Assembly: GCA_027563935.2 (NCBI GenBank)
Contig: CM050451.1
Coordinates: 97,801,565-97,865,564 of the forward strand
Direction: 5' to 3'
DNA length: 64,000 nt
Origin: Costus lasius
Lineage: Eukaryota; Streptophyta; Magnoliopsida; Zingiberales; Costaceae
The position numbers were made by a program, and so were the translations under genes. The first letter of the stretch is position 1. Every line of letters begins with the position of its first letter. This document shows, in pieces, positions 1-12,012 of this stretch. The notes beneath the pieces were generated by a model. That model saw nothing but the letters and a program-made list of their open reading frames with translations, searched no databases and had not been told where the DNA came from.

Positions 1-313
1 TTTTCAAAATTCCCTTAATTTCTCTGTTTGATATTTCAACTTGTCTACTTGTTTGGGAGTGATAAGGTGTTGCAACTCTATGATTTACTCAATACTTTCT
101 AAGCAAGGCTGAGAATTTATATTCTATAAAATGTGAGCCTCCATCACTAATCACTACTCGTGGTGTCCCAAATCGTGGAAATATGATCTTTTTGAACAGT
201 TTAATAACAACTTTAGAATCATTAGTAGGAGAAGCATGAGCCTCAACCCATTTTGAAACATAATCAACTGCCACAAGTATATATTTATTACCTCCAGAAG
301 ATGGAAAAGGTCC
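1..313 (-). pseudogene. integrase catalytic core of G1, frameshifted and cut by the window edge
   Basis: This is the DDE integrase core that inserts the cDNA copy into the genome. The frame from 274 downward reads YVSKWVEA, then [15 protein letters not shown], which holds the second catalytic Asp. After a TGA at 91-89, in a position where the family has Gly, the same frame continues with TPYHSQTSRQVEISNREIK, which holds the catalytic Glu region. A one-base shift near 310 separates this part from the upstream integrase zinc-binding segment, so the protein is broken in at least two places. The C-terminal domain is outside the window. Confidence 0.88.
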
Positions 314-2110
314 ATGAAGTCAATCCCCCAAACATCAAATATCTCAACCTCAAGAATATTGGACAATCGCATCTCATGTCTTCTGTTAATATTACTTGTC
401 TTTTGACATCTATCATAAGATAAAATTAAGTTTCTAGCATCTTTAAAAATTGAAGGCAAATAAAATCCTGATTGCAACACTTTGAAAGCAGTTTTCTCAG
501 TACTGGCATGCCCACCATCAGAGGATCCATGACATTGAAATAATATATCTGTGATTTTCTCTTCAGGTATACATGTTCTAAAAATGCCATCTGCACATCT
601 TCTAAAAACATAAGGCTCATCCCAAAAATAGTGCCTTACCTTAGCCAAGAATCTCTTCTTTTTTTGATAACTTAAATCAGGAGGAAGAACATTAGCTACT
701 AGGTAATTTACTATGTCAGCATACCATGGGGCTCTGATTTGTTCAATGGCCAAGAGTTGTTCTTCAGGAAAGGAATCATTGATTATATCATTCTTTTCAG
801 TATCTACCATTATCCTTGAAAGATGATCTGCAACAAAGTTTTCTAATCCCTTTTTATCTTTAATTTCTAAATCAAACTCTTGCAATAGTAAAATCCATCT
901 AAGCAAGCGTGGTTTACTATCCTTCTTCTGCATTAAGTACCTTACTACTGAATGATCAGTGTACACTACCACTTTAGAGTCAATCAAGTATGATCTAAAT
1001 TTATCAAAGGCAAACACTATGGCTAAAAGCTCCTTCTTAGTGGTGGTGTAATTCCTCTGTGTCTCATCCAAAGTCCTACTAGCATAATGAATAACATAAG
1101 GCTTCTTCTCTTTTCTCTATCCCAAAATCGCTCCTATTGCATAATCACTGGCATCACACATGAGCTCAAAGGGTAAATCTCAATCTGGAGGTTGAATGAT
1201 AGGTGCTGAAACCAAAGCTTTCTTTAATTCCTGAAAAGCAGATAAACAATCTTCATCAAAAGAAAATTTAACATCTTTACAGAGTAAATTTGTAAGAGGT
1301 CTAGCAAGTTTAGAGAAATCATTGATGAATCGCCGGTAGAATCCTGCATATCCTAGAAAGCTTCGGACCTCCTTTACTGTAGTGCGCGGCTCTAATTTTT
1401 CTATCACCTCAACTTTGGCTTTGTCAACTTCAATCCTTCTTTCTGAAATCAAGTGCCCCAAAACTATCCCTTGCCTAACCATGAAATGACATTTTTCCCA
1501 ATTAAGCACAAGGTTAGTTTCTTCACACCGCTGCAAAACTCGAGATAAATTAGCCAAACAATCATCAAAAGAAGAACCATATACAGAGAAATCATCCATT
1601 AATACATCCATAAAATCCTCAATGAAGTCAGAAAAAATAGCCATCATACACCTCTGAAAAGTAGCAGGTGCATTACATAAACCAAAAGGCATTCTCCTAT
1701 ATGCAAAAGTACAATATGGGCAAGTGAAAGTGGTTTTATCTTGGTCATCAGAATGTATAGGAATTTGGAAAAACCCAGAGTATCCATCTAAGAAACAAAA
1801 GTGAGAATGGTTTGCAAGCCTTTCAACCATCTGATCAATAAAAGGTAAGGGAAAATGGTCTTTCCTAGTAGCAGCATTCAATTTTCTATAATCTATGCAC
1901 ATGCGCCAACTAGTTACTGTCCTAACAGGAATCAATTCATTATCTTTATTTTTCATGACAGTTACCCCCCTTCTTAGGAACACAATGTACAAGATTTACC
2001 CATTTACTGTCAGAGATAGGATAGATAATACCTGCATTAAGTAATTTCAGAACCTCCTTTTTTACAACTTCCTTCATAGAGGGGTTAAGTCTCCTTTAAA
2101 AATCTGTATG
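314..2110 (-). pseudogene. reverse transcriptase, RNase H and integrase zinc-binding region of G1
   Basis: From 2110 the sequence reads LNPSMKEVVKKEVLKLLNAG and then GIIYPISDSKW, the start of a gypsy RT. A run of six G near 1968-1973 shifts the frame, after which it stays open to 1180. The RT palm is seen as CIDYRKLN, FLDGYSGFFQIPI, PFGLCNAPATFQR and the catalytic box VLMDDFSVYG. Two nonsense codons follow in the same frame: TGA (1182-1180), where the family has Trp, and TAG (1119-1117), where it has Gln. Then comes RNase H ([32 protein letters not shown]) and the integrase HHCC domain ([18 protein letters not shown]). In the last motif the first Cys of the CxxC pair is Tyr. The enzyme order RT, RNase H, integrase is standard for Ty3/gypsy. 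Confidence 0.93.
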
Positions 2111-2995
2111 TGGCTTGTGTTCCTCTTCCATCAAGATCCTGTGCATACAAAAAGAGGGGTTAATTCCTTTTAAGTCATCGATTGTGTACCCAATTACCTT
2201 TCTATGAATCCTTAATTCTTTGAGAAGTAAATCTGTCTCCCTTTTTTCAAGCTGTGCATCAACAATAACCGGGTAAGTAGAATTAGGACCAAGAAATTCA
2301 TAACGAAGGTTATCAGGTAAAACTTTAAGTTCTATTTTTGGAGCCTTCTTTTCTTCACTCTTTTCATCATCATAAGCACTGCAGTCTAATAATTCATTAA
2401 TTTCAGAATTGGTTTCTACATTAGAATCAAGAACAGAATCAGAATCAGAATCATATTCAGAGGTTTCAACAAATAAATCACTAAGATCATAGTCAATGTT
2501 ATCTATAGTATGTATACTACAACATGATCTAGAATTTGATGGGTTTTTCATGGTTTCATTCAAGTCATATTTGATTCTTTCATCTCCAATGTTAAGTGTA
2601 AGTTTACCATTCTTTACATCAATAATTGCTCCTGCTGTGGCTAAGAACAGTCTACCAAGAATAATGAGGATTTTTGCATCTTCCTCCATCTCAAGAACTA
2701 CAAAATCTGTTGGAATGAAATATTTACCTTCTTGGATAGGCACATCTTCAAGAATCCCTACAGGATACTTAACTGAACAATCGGCGAGCTGCAAAGATAT
2801 TGAAGTTGGTTTAAGCTCTCCCATGTCCAATTTCCTGCAAACAGACAATGGCATTAGACTTACACTAGCACATAAATCACATAAGGCTCAGTCAAAAGTC
2901 ATACTTCCAATGAAACAAGGAATAGAGAAACTACCTAGATCCTTTAATTTCGGTGGCAAGGCTAATAGCACTACACTCTTCAGTTAGAGCTACAG
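2096..2995 (-). pseudogene. aspartic protease (retropepsin) region of G1
   Basis: The protease would cut the Gag-Pol polyprotein. The segment LPPKLKDLGSFSIPC and IGSMTFD is followed by a TGA (2890-2888) where the family has Arg, then ALCDLCASVSLMPLSV. The active-site signature usually read as D-L-G-A-S is here D-L-C-A-S, so the glycine after the catalytic Asp is replaced. Downstream come the flap-like and hydrophobic segments (GILEDVPIQEGKYFIP, ILIILGRLFLATAGAIIDV) and an acidic linker leading to RT. It ends at TAA 2098-2096, where a Gln codon is expected. A frameshift lies near 2960, between ECSAI and LPPKL. Confidence 0.88.
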
Positions 2996-3700
2996 TACCA
3001 TAGTCCTCTATCTTTCTCTTATTAGATAAAATTTCTTTCAAAAATTTAGCATATGTGGGCATTTGAGATAAAGCTTCATAAATGGAATATTAATATAAAG
3101 CTTCTTTAAAACATCAAGGAATTTCCCAAATTGCTTATCTAATTTTGCTTGCACTAACCTTTGGGGAAAAGGTATAGGTGGCCTATAGGGTGCAGGAGAA
3201 TTAGGTTTAGAAACATCAATCTGACATGGCTCATCACCTTTTGGTTCATCACCCTGGTGAGGTGACAAACTAGTTTGGGACTGCTCATGCACAGAAAATT
3301 TTTCCAAATCTAATTCATTGTCATCTTCATTAATAGGCTCTTTTTCATTATCCTCAACTCTCTCTTTAGGCTTATCTAATTGCCTCCCACTTCTAGTAAT
3401 GATAGCATTACAGTGCTCCCTAGGGTTCAATTCAGGATTAGCAGGTATTTGGTTTTCTAAAGTTTTGTTGTGAGTTGCTAAAGATCTTACTTGAGAAGTA
3501 AGCTGACAAACTATCCTTTTAAGATCTTCAATCTCCTTATTTTGATTTGGCATTAATTGATTTTGACAAGCCATAAACTTTTCAAGCATGGATTCTACAC
3601 TAAAAGAGTTTACCTTTTTAGACACAATTCGCCATCCATCATTCTCATTCTTACCATGTTGATGACTATGTAGCATTTCTCATTCAGTAGCCTATTGGTT
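2996..3700 (-). pseudogene. C-terminal gag / linker region of G1
   Basis: The frame 3676-3038 reads MLEKFMACQNQ, a heptad-like stretch (EIEDLKRIVCQLTSQVRSL), then NAIITRSGRQL, and further down PYRPPIPFPQRLVQAKLDKQFGKFL and LYINIPF. This is the usual Athila segment between the nucleocapsid and protease, with the conserved TRSG box and the PPxPFPQRL box. The CCHC zinc knuckle expected just upstream of this segment is not visible, so the nucleocapsid part seems deleted. The frame breaks again near 3050 before joining the protease region. The acidic linker (EDNEKEPINEDDNELDLEKF) is unremarkable for the family. Confidence 0.82.
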
Positions 3701-4328
3701 ATGGTTCAAGGCCATCTCCTCAAACAAGGTGAAAGCATCTTCAATTGTTTTGCTCATGAGTGATCCTCCTGCAGCAGCATCAACAATTAGACGGGTATTA
3801 TAAAGTAAACCATTATAAAAAACTATGTATTAAAACCCAATTCTCAAGGCCATGGTGAGAACACTTCCGTTGTAAATCATTAAAACGCTCTCATGCCTCA
3901 CTAAAAGACTCGCCATCCTTCTGTGTAAAGCTTGTAATCTGGTTTCTCAACTGGATGGTCTTGCTAGGTGGAAAATATTTCATCAATAAAGCATTTGACA
4001 ATTGATCCCATGTAGTGAGGGTACCGGTAGGTCGAGATTGTAGCCAAGAGCATGCTCGGTTCTTGAGAGAAAAAAGAAACAATCTTAGTTTTAATGCATC
4101 ATCAGAAACTCCATTAATTTTATTGGTGTTGCAATATTCAAGAAAAAGATATAAATGTTGATAAGGGTCTTCAGGTGGTGATCCTCCAAACTGATTTTGC
4201 TGTATCATGGAAAGGAAAGCTGGCTTAATTTCAAAATTATTAGCCTCGACAGTTGGTCTGGCAATACTAAAGTGTATTTCCTGTGGCCTAGGGGCTGCAT
4301 AGTCCCTAAGTGATCTTTTGTCTGCCAT
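3701..4328 (-). pseudogene. N-terminal gag (capsid domain) of G1
   Basis: The start MADKRSLRDYAAPRPQ is typical for Athila Gag. The capsid core is recognised by FGGSPPEDPYQHLYLFLEYC, LRLFLFSLKNRACSWLQSRP and TWDQLSNALLMKYFPPSKT, the retrotransposon gag domain. A TGA at 3893-3891 interrupts ESFSEA*ERFNDL, where the family has Trp. After a frameshift near 3825 the sequence continues as FYNGLLYNTRLIVDAAAGG and then meets a TAG and a TGA within about 30 bp. The start codon lies about 140 bp inside the primer-binding site, a normal distance. Confidence 0.9.
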
Positions 4329-4463
4329 TAGATCTAAGCTTCCTATGCAATCTAAAGTAGATAGATCAAATAACTCAAAATAAGCAGAAAAGAATAGAAA
4401 AATAGAAAATAAAACCTAGTCTAGCAATACTTTCAATATCTTCAATATTGACAAAAACCAAGG

Positions 4464-4481
4464 TCCCCGGCAACGGCACCA
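4464..4481 (-). other. primer-binding site of G1
   Basis: On the minus strand TGGTGCCGTTGCCGGGGA lies 9 bases inside the LTR end. It closely resembles the primer site commonly given for Athila elements, which is usually assigned to tRNA-Asp. The related site in element I (44597) differs at three positions. The tRNA assignment is from knowledge of the family, not from this window. Confidence 0.85.
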
Positions 4482-4490
4482 AAAACTTAT

Positions 4491-6414
4491 TGTGCTTGCA
4501 AGTGCACGGATACTCGAAGTAATATTTAAGATATCGAACCACAGAGACCTCGTTTATCAAGTACCGAATAATCAATTTTTTACTAGCTAGGCAGTCAGAA
4601 ATATGACAGCAAATTATCGAAAGCTACACGAAAATATCAGAGAGAGAAACTGGGACTAGAGTTTCATCTACCTTAATTTCAATGACTAGATATGAAATAC
4701 ATGTTCGTCAGTCTAATTTTATTATGATAAAGATATAATTTACTTCATAAAGAAAGCATCTCACTATCGTGCAGATAATTTACAAAGAACTAATCCTCAC
4801 TCTAATGCAAGATTTATTCAATGTTAAATATAAGTAAATCATTGACAAAGAACTCAAGGATCACTTTCGTGCATCCGAATTCTATGTCAATTATCTCAAG
4901 TGAAAACTACATACTTTCATACTATAGTTTTCACAGGTTCTGTTTAAGGTTCTCGAACAATCAAATACTTAATTTCTTACAATATTATCATGTTTATTTT
5001 AGTAACTCAATCCTTAATCAGATTATCAACATGGCAATAAACTTCTAAAACCTAGAAATAAGAACGAACCTAATTTCTTACGATTAGTTCCTAAATCATG
5101 ATTCTAGAGTTCCAAGTTCTCGCAAGTCACCTTTCAGTTCATATCGCAAAAACTCTAAAACATGAAGACAAAATGAATCTATGGAGAATTAAAGACAACA
5201 ATCAAGTAAGCAGAATTATCATATTAAAATTGTACTGACGAAATAAAAGTCATCTAATCATAATAAATTAAAGGGAATTACTCCCCCATGTCCTAAAAGA
5301 TGTCTAAGCTAATATGGTAGAAGAATTACAATAATCTATAGTATCAAAGGATTAGAAATCGAAGAAAAAGGAGAAGAGCAAATAACAACATGACTGTAAT
5401 GAAAATTACAGCCATAATTTACACTATGAACAGTGCTGGTGATGATTCTTCTGTTGATTTCTCCTCCGATCGATCTCCTTTCGCTCTGAAACTTCTAGGG
5501 TATGTTCTCCTCCTCCATGCGAAACTTCCCTTCAAGTATCACAGACGGAGATGCATTGTACACTTCGCGGCGGCGAAAACTAGGGCGACGACAAGAATCG
5601 TGATTTTTCTCTGAATCGTGGATCAAAATTGGGGCTTTTTGTGTGATAACGCCCTCCTCTGTCTGACGAGTCTTTCCCTTTTTATGAATCTCAAATTGGT
5701 GGCCTGGATCGTCCGAAATCATCCGCGTAAGAATAGGGCTTCAAAAATATCCGTGAAATTCGGCTGTCCAGGTTAAGATTACAGCCGTGTTTTTGGTTAC
5801 GGCAGTGCCGTAATAACTACAGCTGTTCTCGGTATAGAAATCGACCGGAATTACGATACCGTGAAAACCATTACGGTAGTGCCGTAATTCCTGCAAATCT
5901 CTCGGGTGAAATTCCTCTCCAAATTACGGCCCGTAATATTGGTTACAGCACTGCAGTAAAACCTGCCAAACTTTATGTACAAAAAGAGATCCAAAATACG
6001 GCCCGTGAAATCTATTACCGCAGGTCTGTGATTTCTTCAAAAATTTTCTGTACAAAAAGAGACCCAAAATACGGCAGTGCTCAGAAATTACGGTAGTACC
6101 GTGGTTTGTTCTGTAGGTGCAGTGAAACCACGATACCGTAATTTGGATTACAGCCCTACCGTATTTTGGTCTGAAGCTCTGATCCTCATGAAATTTGACA
6201 TGCAATTTTCTCTTGATGGTGGGAATTCATCTATGAATTTGCTTGAAAACGCCTCAAAATAGTGCATTTTTACCTGAAAATTATGAAAAACCTGAAAAAG
6301 TGTAGATTCTACAATATTTGATAAATAAGGCATAAAAATAAGCAAAAAAGTATGAATATGACACAAAAAGAGCTATGAAATGGCACAAAATATATTATAA
6401 ATTTTGGTGTATCA
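4491..6414 (-). repeat. 5' LTR of G1 (1,924 bp)
   Basis: On the minus strand the LTR begins TGATACACCAAAATTT at 6414 and ends GCTTGCAAGCACA at 4491, next to the primer site. The right boundary matches the end of the related LTR at 37758-39822. Near its 3' end it carries the conserved box CCGTGCACTTGC, also found in the other Athila-like LTRs here. Its U3 part holds an array of palindromes (separate entry). No second LTR is in the window, so the TSD cannot be tested. Confidence 0.83.
5780..6172. repeat. palindrome array in the U3 region of the G1 LTR
   Basis: Several imperfect and perfect inverted repeats built on TTACGGC..GCCGTAA recur every 70-80 bp. One perfect example is TTACGGCAGTGCCGTAA at 5797-5813. 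Weaker versions follow near 5868, 5931, 5994, 6068, 6090 and 6136, alternating between a compact form (TACGGCCCGTAAT) and a longer form (TTACGGTAGTGCCGTAA). The spacers share text such as TGTACAAAAAGAGA, so part of the array arose by tandem duplication. Confidence 0.85.
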
Positions 6415-9400
6415 CATACTTATAACATGGTGTCAATATATGAAGTGGAGGTAAAAGCACATAAACAAGAAAGAGAACATTTTAGTAAGACACCAAAAGG
6501 ATTAGAAGACAAGGGGCAAACTACTTGTGATGAACTAATCGAAATTAATCTTTGATCAATAGAGGGTGCTAAGCATACCTATATAAGTACATAACTCTCC
6601 GTATAAAAAAGAAACTAACTAAAAACATTCCTCCAGAGCTGGGGAAGACTGCTGTTTCCTTGGCTGCAGTTTCTAAGCTCTTAATACTATGTCAGTCCAC
6701 TATTTTTTTTGTTGACGACAAGTGGGGAAGACTGCTGAATAATCCAAATTGATGGATTGTATCTCCTTTTGTTTCTTTAATCTTTCCCCTTTCCTTATGA
6801 ACCATTAGCTGCTGCCATATCATTGGAATCTTACCTTGAAGTGGATTTCAACGTTGTAAAATTTATCTAATTCTTGTTCTGAATTGGATTGGTATTATTT
6901 TTAGTTCATAATGCCGTGTTAATTTATCTGATTTTTTTTTTCGTTTGGCATATTTCCAATTTTATACTATATGATAAAAATTTATGGTTCAATATATGCA
7001 TGAACATATAAAGAAATGTTTAGCCTCAACCCAGAAATTACAGTTCATAGCCTATCCATTAATCTAAATATTACCGTAAAATAAGCACAAGAAAGGATAA
7101 GAATAACATAGGAAGAACAAATTACCACTGAAACAAAAAAAGTTTGTAGAAGCTGACTTCATTAGGAAAGAGAAGTATGTAGATTGGTTAGTGATGTAAC
7201 CACAAATGCATAATTATATTAAAGTAATAAAATAGATTTTCATTCCTATGAATATCTAAAATTAAGCACCAATTAACCTTGATTTTATAATCTAGGCGAA
7301 TCAATTTTAATGATTAAGATGAAAATAGAAAATTAGGGAAACAAATATCAATGCAGTTAAATTTTTGAGAAATAAGGATTCGCCACCATGAACTCAAATA
7401 ATAATCAATTATGGCACTCCCAAATACCAAATAAATTAGTAGGATATGTTAAAGGGATTTTTCTTCCAAATTACAGGTTGTACTCTCTCTGTAGCCTAAC
7501 CTATTGTCTCATTACACTAATCCCCAACTCTTGTTGGCCTATTAATGTAATCAAACTCATTAAGTTTTAAGTAAATTGTTGTTCCCTCAAATAATGGGGG
7601 CAGGCCTCTCATAGCATGGGTGGTGTGGCGCATGGTCTGCGGGGGGTGGGGTGGCCCGAGCGGCAGGATTAGGGTTAGGGTTTTATTATTTTAGTTAAGG
7701 GTAGAATTATAATTTTCATAGGCAAGGTGGGTTCATGAAAATCCCACAATCCACCCCGACCTGACTTCTATATGTCTGATTTTACTAAACCCGATCCGAC
7801 TCTCGGTCAACTTGGATTTTCTCCAATTAAATCGAGGCAGGAAGGTTGGGTCGAGTGGGGGTGGGTTTTTATGTCTTTCCTAATGAGATATATCATTATA
7901 ATACTTTTAAACATGAGTAAATGAATGCAATCAAACAAAAATAAAGAAAATAAAAATCAAACAATTCTCTCATAAAAGTTTGTCGTCAAAACTATTTTCT
8001 AGATGTTGCTTGTGATTGTATTCACAGTCGTGATTGTGTTTGCAAGTATAGTTGGTGAAGCCTACTTCTCTCATAAAAGTTTTTCTATTTCCCTAGAAAT
8101 TTGACAAAGGATCCCAGCCAAAATCCTCCTCCTTGCCCTTGACCTTCCTCTTGTGGATTTGTGTGCGCTAGAGCCTGTTCCTCTAGGTTCCAAGTATCAT
8201 CGCTCGCCTATGTTTGCTTAGTCGGTGAACACACTTCTCAGCATTAATTTGGAGCAAGGAGGTAGTGGAACAGTGTCAAAATTATTTGCTATGTCGCCAT
8301 CTGGATGCTCTCCCTTTGCCCTAAGGTTTAGGCTTCTTCAAATAGGCTAGTAGGGGTCTGGATTTGAAGAGAAAAAGTCACTAGTTCATCCACAAAACTC
8401 GGGCTCGATCTACATAATCATGGTTATGGTTGTGATCACGACCTATTGATTGCTTCTTCTGCACTGATGTTAGAATCATGGCCCACGATTGTGACCACTA
8501 CCTAGACCATGATTCTCAAGAAATCTCCAAGTTACATGAAAATTATTGCATAGCATCATTTTTCTAAAAAAAAGTGTTATTGCAATTTGAAAATATTTAG
8601 GTTCTATCGGTGCCCTTGAATCACAGCCCTTGATTGGATTCATGAGCCAAATTTTTGTTTAACTTAGGGCTTCAAATTTGTGAGTCCCTTTTGTCACAAA
8701 GAATATTGTTGTGGCTAAATATATTCAAAATTGCTAATTTTTATGATATCTTTCTTAAAAATTCACAAAAATAGAGTAACAATAATTTTATGCTATAGAT
8801 AGTAAAGTAGGGCAAAATTTTATGCCAAGAGAGGAAAATATGACACGTTAATATTAATATTAAATACACATGAAAAATACTATAAAAAATTATGCTATCA
8901 GATAGTAAATATTGTTCCAGTAAATAAGAAAAATGGCAAACAAATTTATGTTGATTTTAGAGACTTAAATAATGAATGTGTCCTAATGATGATTTTCTAC
9001 TCTAATAAGCAACTCAATATTAAAATTCAATGTATTCCCATTCATGAATTTGTCATCCAATTATAATCAAATTAAAATGACATCAAAAAACAAAAACACA
9101 CATCATTCCATATACCTGTTAGGATATTTTATTATACTATCATGTCATTTAGATTAAAGAACGCAAGCACAATATATTAAAGAGCAATGAACTCGCATTC
9201 CCAAGTACAATCTTAAAATGAACCTCTTAAATGTGCATTTCGAATTTCATGTGAAAAATTTCTAAGATTCATTAATATAAAGAAGAATCAAGATAGACAA
9301 TTTGAAAATAAAATCAATTATTTAATATGGCACCACTAAAAATCTCATATAGCTCAAATTATTTAAAGGGCATTTAGCTTTTCTCAACCGGTTTATTTCT

Positions 9401-9736
9401 AACATATTTAGACGAATTCATAGCATCTTGAAATTAACAAAGAAAAGTGCTCAATGAATGAGAGACTTAAATTGGACAATAGCAAGGTGCAAGGACGACG
9501 ACCTTGACTCCAAACAGATTGAAGGAATCATATGACTGTAATCAAATGGAAGGATCTTTTAACAAACACAGAAAAAAAAATGAGGAAAAGAAAAGAGGGA
9601 CTACGGATCTAAGGGAACCTGTTATCGTATCTAGACAATTAAAGGAGGAACTATAATGAACAGTGGAAGTTTATGTTCCAAAAAAAAAAAAAACAAAAAA
9701 TACCCTTCAACATTTGAGTGAGATACACAACCTTGG
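6415..9736. other. AT-rich sequence, no gene recognised
   Basis: No coding frame of note and no boundary-defined transposon. A small GC-richer patch at about 7600-7870 contains CCCGACC/GGGTCGGG-like words and a short TTAGGG run, as found near the ends of some hAT elements, but I could not find paired termini. A poly-A tract sits at about 9680. Confidence 0.6.
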
Positions 9737-10497
9737 TGTCATGCTCTGGCCTAAGGTTCTCCGGCGGAACTTTATACCGTACTAAAATCCTAGATTCCGG
9801 CCCCAAAATCACCCCAAATCAAAACCCTAATTCAGACTTTGACTTGGTCAACATGATTTTGACTCGGTCAATGTGATTCCGCCGTGAACTAATCAATTTT
9901 TTTCTTCTGCTGAAGTTAGGATCTGGATTACAAATCTCTCGGAGCCGACGACCCCCGTCGCCCGCCCCTCTCCCACTCGGACCTCTCGCCGGCGGCACAC
10001 CTGTCGTCGATTACAACCACACAAGAACTCGCTCGTCGACGCCCCTTGGCGCCGGATACCTCACTCCCTGGAGGCATCAGAGCCCCCGCTCTAGAAAGGC
10101 CAACGGCGCCCTCGCCGTCGCCGGTGGTAGCACTCCCCAGCACTCGCATGATCCCGCTCTGCTTCATTCGTTGAACCTTTAAAGGGAAGAAGACGCCCAC
10201 GTCTCGTGCCTCACATGGACCACGTTCCACAATGCCACCTGCATCGATCCCGTCTCCCGCGTCGCCCATTGCCGAAATCCTCACAGGAATCCCAGAGTCG
10301 TCCCACCTGGAAGTAGTGCCGCTCCTCGTCCGCGCAAAGCTCGCAGAAGACGATGTCTTTCGACTTTGGGGTTGACCGGAAGGTTGACTCCAATTCCGGG
10401 TTCGATGGTGTGGGGCTTAGTTTGGATCGCATCGTGGATATGGGCCGCCACCCAATCCAGTTGAATTTGGCCCGGCCTGGAACTCCAGGGCCTAACA
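9737..10497 (-). repeat. 3' LTR of the TRIM-like element, internally deleted
   Basis: 761 bp. It aligns with the right LTR but lacks about 370 bp found there between roughly 11090 and 11470. The join is near 9920, where AAGTTAGGATCTGG passes directly to ATTACAAATCTCTCGGAGC. Scattered substitutions separate the two LTRs, so the insertion is not recent. Confidence 0.92.
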
Positions 10498-10911
10498 ATT
10501 CTCCCCCACCTGATTTGAACATCGCCCTCGATGTTCGATATAGGTTGAACATTGTCTCTTCAATGTCCAAATTCTCTACATCCTGTCTTCAGTCTGATGA
10601 TGAATGTTACTGAACCACATCGCTTGGAATTGGCACTCAAATGTGCCATAGTGCTATGCCCAACTCAATACGAACAGGGTCATGTCCATAACGTATCTCC
10701 CTAAATGCTCTGCTCAATATGCAATCGCTGAGTTTACGTACTAGCACACTGAATCATCATGCTTATTAGCAACCTACATCACCAAATTCATCAAGAATAA
10801 CCCCAGACCTGTGGGTCATGGGCCCACAGTAAACTTGCTTCACCATCCTGGCTGAACTTAACTGAACCTCGCATCCCTATGCTCGTTCGGAACCTCGCTC
10901 TGATACCAGTT
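10498..10911 (-). other. internal region, polypurine tract and Met primer-binding site of the TRIM-like element
   Basis: On the minus strand the primer site TGGTATCAGAGC is at 10908-10897 and the polypurine tract AGGTGGGGGAGAAT at about 10511-10498. Nothing between them codes for a recognisable protein. The short frames here are not conserved with any family I know. Confidence 0.88.
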
Positions 10912-12012
10912 GTCACGCCCCGGCCTAAGGTTCTCCGACGGACCTTTGTACCATGCCAAAACCCTAGATTACGGCCCCAAAATCACCCCCCAATCAAAAC
11001 CTTAATTTAAACTTTGACTTGGTCAACATGATTTTGACCCGGTCAATGTGATTCCGCCGCGCGCCGATCGATTTCTTTCTTCTGCTGACGTCAGGATCGC
11101 GTCAGTCGCCCAATTCGAAATCTTGTCCCTGCCGAAATTCGAATTTCGCCTGTTGACTCACCCGAAGCATTGACCCACCTCTTTTCGAACGTTCGACACA
11201 TTTGAAACTCGTTGTTGTGCCTTGTCGTCGTCTTCCTCATGCGCCTGCGTCCGAACGCCGCCTGCGTTTTCGCCGGACGCATTGCTCCTCTTCACCGGAG
11301 TGAAAAGGCGTGATGGTAGGTTGGAGACCCCTCTTCGCCCTCAGCCTATCGTTGCCGACCTAGCAGCCGCCTACTGTCGCCGGAAACCTTGCCGGATGGG
11401 TGAAAGCCTGGAAACAGAAATCTCACCGAAAGATAGGGAAATAACACTAGCTTTTATTCCTCTCCAAAAATTGGTTACAAATCTCTCGGAGCTGACGACC
11501 CCCGTCGCTCGCCCCTCTCCCACTCAAACCTCTCACCGGCAGCACACCTGCCGTTGGTTACAACCACACAAGAACTCGCTCATCGACGCCCCCTAGCGCC
11601 GGATACCTCGCCCCCTGGCGGCATCAGAGCCCCTACTCTGGAAAAGCCGACAGCACCCTCGCCATCACCGGTGGTAGCACTCGCACGATCCCGTTTTGCT
11701 CCGTTCATTGATCCTTTAAAGGGAAGGAGACGCTCATGTCTCGTGCCTCGCATGGACCACGTTCCACGACACCACCCGCGTCGATCCTGTCTCCCACATT
11801 GCCCGTTGCCATAATCCTCATTGGAATCCCGTAGTCGTCCCACCTGGAAGTAACGCCACTCCTCGTCCACGCAAAGCTCGCGGAAGACGACATCTTCCAA
11901 CTTTGGGGTTGACCGAAAGGTTGACTCCAATTTCGACTTCGATAGTGTGGGCTTAGTTTGGATCGCATTGTGGATATGGGCTGCCGCCCAATCCTAACTC
12001 CAGGGCCTAACA
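10911..12012 (-). repeat. 5' LTR of the TRIM-like element (1,102 bp)
   Basis: This is the longer LTR. It includes about 370 bp missing from the other copy, with the palindrome TGACGTCA at 11096-11103, a bZIP/CRE-type core. It is notably GC-richer than the surroundings. Plus-strand frames inside it are open for over 100 codons, but I take them as chance in GC-rich DNA. Confidence 0.92.

Larger units (their letters stand above)
1..6414 (-). mobile_element. Athila-type Ty3/gypsy retrotransposon (G1), 5' part, degenerate
   Basis: Read on the minus strand, the order is LTR (6414-4491), primer-binding site (4481-4464), gag, aspartic protease, reverse transcriptase, RNase H and integrase. The window edge cuts the integrase, so the 3' end and 3' LTR lie outside. 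The protein order and wording of the gag, protease and pol segments, together with the primer site, are typical of the plant Athila lineage. The coding part carries several nonsense codons (TGA at 91-89, 1182-1180, 2890-2888 and 3893-3891; TAG at 1119-1117; TAA at 2098-2096) and several frameshifts. The copy is therefore dead. Family assignment is confident; its age cannot be measured because only one LTR is visible. Confidence 0.93.
9737..12012 (-). mobile_element. complete miniature (TRIM-like) LTR retrotransposon
   Basis: Two direct repeats (9737-10497 and 10911-12012) bound an internal part of only 413 bp. Both repeats begin TGTCA and end GGCCTAACA on the plus strand. The 5-bp target-site duplication CTTGG flanks the whole (9732-9736 and 12013-12017). 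Read on the minus strand, a tRNA-iMet type primer site TGGTATCAGAGC (10908-10897) lies 2 bases inside the right LTR. A purine-rich tract AGGTGGGGGAGAAT precedes the left LTR. The internal part has no gag or pol, so the element must rely on enzymes made by others. The LTRs are much longer than in classical TRIMs. Confidence 0.93.

Noticed and set aside
2496..2987. 163-codon plus-strand frame
   Set aside because: Antisense shadow of the G1 protease region.
7600..7870. hAT-like element suggested by CCCGACC/GGGTCG words and TTAGGG
   Set aside because: No paired inverted ends and no 8-bp duplication could be found.
11222..11930. Overlapping frames of 86-124 codons on both strands of the TRIM-like LTR
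   Set aside because: GC-rich LTR sequence gives open frames by chance; the other LTR does not preserve them.
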